Assembly: GCF_030503675.1 (NCBI RefSeq)
Contig: NZ_CP129964.1
Span: forward strand, 3,038,001 to 3,102,000
Source: Lutimonas zeaxanthinifaciens
GTDB lineage: Bacteria > Bacteroidota > Bacteroidia > Flavobacteriales > Flavobacteriaceae
Length of the DNA: 64,000 nt
Direction of reading: 5' to 3'
Shown here: positions 59,757 through 64,000 of the stretch, piece by piece
Position numbering within the stretch: the first letter of the stretch is position 1
Layout: every line of letters starts with the position of its first letter
Notes under the pieces: generated by a model
Databases searched by the model: none
Seen by the model: the letters and a program-made list of their open reading frames with translations, nothing else
What the model was told of the DNA's origin: nothing
Program-made: the position numbers and the translations under genes

Positions 59757-60857
59757 ATGAACTATCATTACAAAAATTTGCAAGTGATTGCATTTGCATT
59801 CACTTTTTTTATGGGTGTCTTCATAACCAAGGCACAGATCAATTTACCTCGTGGGAGTCAAAAAGCCACCGTTTCTCAAACCGTCGGAACCTCTGATGTA
59901 ACAATTCATTATTCAAGGCCAAGTGTCAAAGGGCGAGAAATCTGGGGTAAACTTGTCCCTTACGGAATGACAAACCCGGGATTCGGAACCGCCAGTGAGG
60001 CTCCTTGGAGGGCAGGGGCTGACGAGAATACAACCATAACCTTTTCTCACAACGCCAAAGTTGGAGGTAAAGAAATCGAGGCAGGAACTTATGGATTACA
60101 TATTCTTGTCAAAGATGAAGACAACGCCACGATCATTTTTTCGAAAGATATTGATTCATGGGGTAGCTTTTTTTACGATGAAGAAAGTGATGCTTTACGT
60201 GTAGATATCACATCCAGGGAGGTGCCTCATAAAGAATGGCTGACTTTTGAATTTGGCCAGATTACGCCTACGAGTGCTACTGCTGCTCTGGTTTGGGAGA
60301 AAAAAGAGTTTCCTTTTACCATATCCTTTGATGTTACTGATATCGTATTATCTGAATTCAGGGAAAAAAGTAAAGGGCAATTAGGTTTTAGTCGCCAGAA
60401 CTGGGAACAGGCAGCTCGTTTTTCCGCCAACAACTACGGAGATCTTGAGGAAGCTTTAGGTTGGGTAGATGGTGCCATTTCGGGTAACTTTTACAGTCAG
60501 AAAACATTTAACAACCTCGCTCTAAAAGCCCAGATCCTAAGAAAAATGGGTAATACGGAAGAATACGCCGCCTTAATGAACGAAGCCGCTCAAATGGCGA
60601 ATATGAATCAACTCAATACTTTGGGATATCAGATGATGAACGCAAAAGATTATGAAAGTGCATTAAAGTTCTTCAAATTAAACGTAAAGAATAATCCCGA
60701 AAATGCGAATGTTCACGACAGTCTGGGAGAATGTTATAAAACCATGGGAGATAAGAAAAATGCCGTGAAATACTTAAAGAAATCCCTTGCATTGAACCCT
60801 CCTGCCAATGTGAAGGCGAATTCTGAAAAGCTTCTGGCTGAACTCGAAGCCATGTAA
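59757..60857 (+). CDS. DUF2911 protein with C-terminal TPR repeats
   Basis: 366 residues: signal peptide (to about TKAQI), a DUF2911 domain (YSRPSVKGREIWGKLVPYGM, PWRAGADENTTITFS, AGTYGLHI), then a helical region and two or three TPR units (YESALKFFKLNVKNNPENAN, HDSLGECYKTMGDKKNAVKY). The family is common and secreted in Bacteroidota; function unknown. A single gene with a terminator downstream. Confidence 0.9.
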   Translation: MNYHYKNLQVIAFAFTFFMGVFITKAQINLPRGSQKATVSQTVGTSDVTIHYSRPSVKGREIWGKLVPYGMTNPGFGTASEAPWRAGADENTTITFSHNAKVGGKEIEAGTYGLHILVKDEDNATIIFSKDIDSWGSFFYDEESDALRVDITSREVPHKEWLTFEFGQITPTSATAALVWEKKEFPFTISFDVTDIVLSEFREKSKGQLGFSRQNWEQAARFSANNYGDLEEALGWVDGAISGNFYSQKTFNNLALKAQILRKMGNTEEYAALMNEAAQMANMNQLNTLGYQMMNAKDYESALKFFKLNVKNNPENANVHDSLGECYKTMGDKKNAVKYLKKSLALNPPANVKANSEKLLAELEAM

Positions 60858-60887
60858 ACTTTATTTTGTATCAAATATTATTCAATA

Positions 60888-60914
60888 AAAGCCCGGATTT
60901 ACCGGGCTTTTCTC
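60888..60914. terminator. Terminator between convergent DUF2911 and ChaN-like genes
   Basis: AAAGCCCGG, loop ATTTA, CCGGGCTTT and a T-rich tail on the plus strand; on the minus strand AAAG becomes CTTT followed by TATT, so it may work both ways. Confidence 0.8.
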
Positions 60915-60926
60915 TTTAAAGGAAAA

Positions 60927-61817
60927 TCAGTTTCTCCTACTTGTCTGCGTCATGTTATCAGGCACCACAATTATGAAATCCGCAATAGTGTTTATTTCTT
61001 CCTCAGAAAATTCCTCCCATTCGGAAGTAGTCACAGTTGTTAACGACATAATATCCAAGCCTGGTTGAATTTTATTAATCCACCAAATTATTCCTTGATC
61101 ATAGTTTGAATGATAGGAACCCTGAAAATGCAACAGCAAGTCACCCGGGTTAAAATTCTTAAGTGAAAAATGAGCCATGGTTGCATCTTTTGAGGCCTGT
61201 GAAGTTTGAATATTTAACATGTCCGGAGGAACGTGTTCACCCATTTTTTCTTCCATTTCCGCATAGGCTTTGACCGTTGGATCGAAATATTTTTCCAAAT
61301 CCGGACCGATCATTGCACGAGCTTCTGGGCTTAATTCCTGCAAAGATTCTATTCCCTTTTTATAGATCATTGAGGCATATCGCCTGGGAATATTCGTAGC
61401 TGCAAATCGAAGACCATTCTCCTTCGCAAATTCCACCAAAGGCTTGTAATCCGTAACATAGTTTCCCCACTTAGATGTTACTTCAGGAATGAGTTTATCA
61501 TCCTTATAAAACCCCATAAGATATTCATTCAAAACAAGTTGAAGGCTGTTATCAAACATTTCAGCCCCCATCAACAATTCCTTCCCACGTACTTCATATA
61601 AACTTTGTGCTACTTCAAGCTGGAGCCAATGGGAAATCGGATTTGTATGATACTCCCCAAAAAATACCATATCCCTCCCTTCGAGCTCTTTAATCATTTT
61701 GTCATACCTAACCTCTTTGCCTTTGTTATTGTATAATTTATAGGCTGGTTTATCCTGGGCGTATAAGGAAGTTACTAAAAAAAGCAGCAGGATAAGGCTA
61801 ATTTTTATGAGTTTCAT
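60927..61817 (-). CDS. ChaN-family (haem-binding/Tiki-like) secreted protein
   Basis: 296 residues with a signal peptide (to about SLYAQDK). The conserved segments are VFFGEYHTNPISHWLQ, MGAEMFDNSLQ, FAATNIPRRYA and LLHFQGSYHSNYDQGI, with the paired His and Glu residues of the ChaN/Tiki fold. ChaN of Campylobacter binds haem; related folds act as proteases. Here haem or iron handling is plausible, but no iron-uptake neighbours confirm it. Confidence 0.88.
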   Translation of the reverse strand: MKLIKISLILLLFLVTSLYAQDKPAYKLYNNKGKEVRYDKMIKELEGRDMVFFGEYHTNPISHWLQLEVAQSLYEVRGKELLMGAEMFDNSLQLVLNEYLMGFYKDDKLIPEVTSKWGNYVTDYKPLVEFAKENGLRFAATNIPRRYASMIYKKGIESLQELSPEARAMIGPDLEKYFDPTVKAYAEMEEKMGEHVPPDMLNIQTSQASKDATMAHFSLKNFNPGDLLLHFQGSYHSNYDQGIIWWINKIQPGLDIMSLTTVTTSEWEEFSEEEINTIADFIIVVPDNMTQTSRRN

Positions 61818-61932
61818 AGAATTATATTTTGGAGCAAGTTACATATTATTCAATAAAATTTCGCGCCAAAATCAGATTCGTTTGTTCAAATTTCAGGCTC
61901 TGTTTTTGTTTAAATTTTTATGACATACATCA

Positions 61933-61963
61933 TTGATTTACAAAGAATAAAGCCCTATATTTG
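61933..61963 (+). promoter_or_regulatory. Promoter of the winged-helix protein gene
   Basis: TTG (61933-61935), 20 nt, TATATTTG (61956-61963), an exact match to the Bacteroidota consensus. It leaves a leader of about 22 nt before the ATG at 61993. Confidence 0.65.
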
Positions 61964-61992
61964 AGAATAACAATTCAAAATGCAATAACAAT

Positions 61993-62334
61993 ATGGATGA
62001 AATTACTCTAAGTAACAGTACGAGAATACTGAGATTTCTTCAACAATTCAGAATGGATTTTAACGAATACAGCATCTGGAACTATTCAAGAAAAAAATTC
62101 CATTTTAATGAATCGAACAGGCCTTTAATCACTGAAAGCATGGATTTTCTTCAGGAACAAGGATGTATTGAGCGGGTAAGAAGGCCCGGTTATTACAAAC
62201 TTACTGAGAAAGGAAAAAACTTTATTAGCTGGGATTTAGAAAAGATTCAAGTGACCAGGCAGGAAGAAATTCCGCAACCAAAAAGCTGGAGACAATGGTT
62301 TGGACTTGGCTCCGTACAAAGTAGTCGAACTTAA
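61993..62334 (+). CDS. Small winged-helix-like protein
   Basis: 113 residues with the pattern of a winged helix: helix (TRILRFLQQFRMDFNEYSIW), turn, second helix (ITESMDFLQEQGCIERVRRP) and a wing (GYYKLTEKGKNFIS), as in MarR/PadR-like or primary DNA-binding folds. A C-terminal tail (PQPKSWRQWFGLG) has three Trp in the whole protein and may mediate contacts. It could be a transcription regulator; its targets are unknown. Confidence 0.78.
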   Translation: MDEITLSNSTRILRFLQQFRMDFNEYSIWNYSRKKFHFNESNRPLITESMDFLQEQGCIERVRRPGYYKLTEKGKNFISWDLEKIQVTRQEEIPQPKSWRQWFGLGSVQSSRT

Positions 62335-62382
62335 ATCGTAGTATTGTACTATTGATCAAAATTGATTAATACCGATCATTTA

Positions 62383-63276
62383 TCATAATGGATTGGCATT
62401 AAAGGTGTCGCCTTGTGCCAGATCCCCGGTTTCAAACCCTTTTTTAAACCATTTCATTCTTTGGGCAGATGTACCATGAGTAAATGAATCGGGCACTACA
62501 TGACCCGTTGATTGCTTCTGTAACCTGTCATCCCCAATGGCAAAAGCTGCATTCAGGGCTTCCTCCAGATCTCCCTCCTCCATCATTCGAGTCATCTGCT
62601 GGGAATGATGTGCCCAGACACCGGCTAAAAAGTCTGCCTGAAGCTCCAAACGAACGGAATATTGATTGTATTCCTTCTCACTCAAACGCCCTCTTAAGGC
62701 ATGAACTTTATCGGTTGTACCCATTAATTTCTGAATGTGATGCCCTACCTCGTGTGCAATCACGTAGGCCTGGGCAAAATCACCCGGTGCATTTAGCTTC
62801 CGCTCCATATCGTCAAAGAAACTTAAATCGAGGTAGAGCTTCTCATCACCGGGACAATAAAATGGTCCGGTGGCACTTGATGCCATGCCACAGGCTGAGT
62901 TAACGGAACCTGTAAAAAGAACCAATGTAGGTTCTCTGTAATTATTAAAAATGCCATTCCAAACGTCCTCAGTATTCGCTAATATGACGGCGGAAAACTC
63001 TGCTAATTCATTTTCTTTGGCACTTCCCTGATACGGCGCAGCTGATTGTGTCTGTTGTGGCCCTCCCGTAAAGAAATTCCCAAGTAAACTTAATGGATTG
63101 TTACCCGTAGCAAAAGACAGGATTAGGAATAATCCAACGATTACAAGTCCTGTTTTGGAAAACAGCAGCCTGATCAGCGGACCCAGCAACATGGGATTGA
63201 TCCCCCTGCCTTCTGATCCTGATTTTCCTCGCCTGTCCTCAATATTTGAGCTTCGCCTCCTGCCCTGCCATTTCAT
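62383..63276 (-). CDS. Neutral zinc metallopeptidase (YpfJ family)
   Basis: 297 residues: Arg/Gly-rich N-terminus (MKWQGRRRSSNIEDRRGKSG), one TM helix (GLVIVGLFLILSFATG), then the catalytic domain with VIAHEVGHHIQKLMG (zinc His ligands, catalytic Glu), the third ligand in LELQADFLAGVWAHH, and the conserved CPGDEKLYLDLSFFD. The C-terminal DSFTHGTSAQRMKWFKKG is also a family mark. It should be an inner-membrane-anchored peptidase facing the periplasm. Confidence 0.93.
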   Translation of the reverse strand: MKWQGRRRSSNIEDRRGKSGSEGRGINPMLLGPLIRLLFSKTGLVIVGLFLILSFATGNNPLSLLGNFFTGGPQQTQSAAPYQGSAKENELAEFSAVILANTEDVWNGIFNNYREPTLVLFTGSVNSACGMASSATGPFYCPGDEKLYLDLSFFDDMERKLNAPGDFAQAYVIAHEVGHHIQKLMGTTDKVHALRGRLSEKEYNQYSVRLELQADFLAGVWAHHSQQMTRMMEEGDLEEALNAAFAIGDDRLQKQSTGHVVPDSFTHGTSAQRMKWFKKGFETGDLAQGDTFNANPL

Positions 63277-63393
63277 CTAGATAAAGTTTTTGATTTAATC
63301 GAATAGCATTTCAGCTTTTCCAATATCAGTTAATAGTGATACTAATTTAAGGAATATTGAGTGAATTCAGAAAAACATACTTGACGGCCTCTA

Positions 63394-64000
63394 TTATTTC
63401 TTTTTTTGAGCTTTCTTATCTTTTTTCTCCAGGCCCAGAACTTTTTGAACCGATTTTCCCGGAACAATATGCATCATACCATCCATTACCCCCACCCACA
63501 TATAATTAAACGGGCCTCTGTATTGATTTCTTTCTGTATAGTATGAGGCCTGAAGATATTTCCCTTCATCTGGTAAATTATGATGTCGGATTGCCGAATT
63601 TGCAATTGCCGAGACCAAACCTTTATTCTTCAACTTATGTTCTTTGTCCTCCTTAAGAAGGTGCAGCTTAAGATCACGGTAATCAAAATACATTTTATTC
63701 TCTGATGCAGTGGTAGTTGCATTCATTTTATAATAGATCCTGTCAGAATTTCCTGAAACTATTTCAACACCGGCAAGCGTTCTGGTGGTTTGATTCATTT
63801 TGACCAAATCCATTTTTCCAATGTGAATCTCAGCGTTAAAAGCATCTCTGTTATAAGGCACGGTCAGCTTAAAAGTCATCGGAGCAATGCCATTGATACT
63901 TGCATCGAAATGAGCACTAAAATTCTTGTAAGACCCCTTTAATTCCTGAATTGTTGTCAGATTATGAACATATCCATTGATATTTTCGAATCTCACGGTT
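63394..64000 (-). CDS. C-terminal part of a large protein of unknown function (cut by window edge)
   Basis: The frame is open to the right edge, so the real start lies outside. The visible 200 or so residues are predicted beta-strand (SINGIAPMTFKLTVPYNRDA, AEIHIGKMDLVKMNQTTRT) followed by a helical segment and a Lys-rich tail (LEKKDKKAQKKK). The repeated beta-strand pattern (HIGKMDLVKMNQ, GNSDRIYYKMNA) is reminiscent of AsmA/DUF748-like periplasmic proteins; this is a weak guess from pattern only. It begins 117 nt upstream of the zinc peptidase gene on the same strand. Confidence 0.6.
   Translation of the reverse strand, partial: TVRFENINGYVHNLTTIQELKGSYKNFSAHFDASINGIAPMTFKLTVPYNRDAFNAEIHIGKMDLVKMNQTTRTLAGVEIVSGNSDRIYYKMNATTTASENKMYFDYRDLKLHLLKEDKEHKLKNKGLVSAIANSAIRHHNLPDEGKYLQASYYTERNQYRGPFNYMWVGVMDGMMHIVPGKSVQKVLGLEKKDKKAQKKK

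Overview
The window comes from the chromosome of a Bacteroidota bacterium, most likely a member of the Flavobacteriia. The evidence is three proteins ending in type IX secretion (T9SS) sorting domains, Bacteroidota-type promoters (TTG, about 20 nt, TAnnTTTG), weak Shine-Dalgarno sequences, AT-rich DNA, and typical families such as a triple-Tyr propeller regulator, DUF2911, M61 and HD/DUF5706-related proteins. No rRNA, tRNA, CRISPR array or insertion sequence was seen.

Positions 1-11300 form a double NiFe-hydrogenase locus. On the minus strand, hyaA-hyaB-hyaC-hyaD-hypF (the last cut by the window edge) encode a Tat-exported, membrane-bound uptake hydrogenase whose small subunit has the six-cysteine proximal cluster of O2-tolerant enzymes. 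Divergently on the plus strand, hypA, hoxF, a fused hoxU-hoxY gene, hoxH, hoxW, hypB and hypC encode a cytoplasmic NAD-linked hydrogenase and shared maturation factors. The same 13-bp palindromic box lies in both promoter regions, 32-33 nt from each of three -7-like elements, so one CRP/FNR-type regulator probably drives both enzymes.

Positions 11305-16449 (minus) hold an AI-2E family permease, a TolC-type outer membrane factor, a DUF2955 membrane protein, an HlyD adaptor and a small K+ channel. Positions 16576-22496 carry an acyl-ACP desaturase, a CvfB-like protein, an M61 peptidase and the ergothioneine pair egtB-egtD. Positions 22627-27991 carry an acetyltransferase, an MMPL exporter with a LolA-like partner, and a START protein overlapping a sulfotransferase. 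From 28089 to 43273 follow mostly single genes: T9SS cargo, lipoproteins, an ABC exporter, a fasciclin protein, SDR, a universal stress protein, an M81 peptidase, a collagen-like lipoprotein, a sugar isomerase-like protein, an MscS channel and several small proteins.

Positions 43458-49969 are the most unusual part. Two paralogous units, each a small secreted protein followed by a periplasmic-TPR/transmembrane/class III nucleotide cyclase, lead into a DUF5706 (Pycsar-effector-like) membrane protein and an HD-domain protein. I read this as a cyclic-nucleotide receptor and effector module. A perfect 19-bp hairpin followed by a T-run sits at the start of the second cyclase.

Positions 50056-57736 are a small polysaccharide locus: a membrane-spanning propeller/LuxR regulator divergent from a multimodular GH5 glycanase and a surface lipoprotein. 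The rest (57806-64000) holds a serine hydrolase, DUF2721, DUF2911-TPR, a ChaN-like protein, a winged-helix protein, a zinc metallopeptidase and a truncated gene at the right edge.
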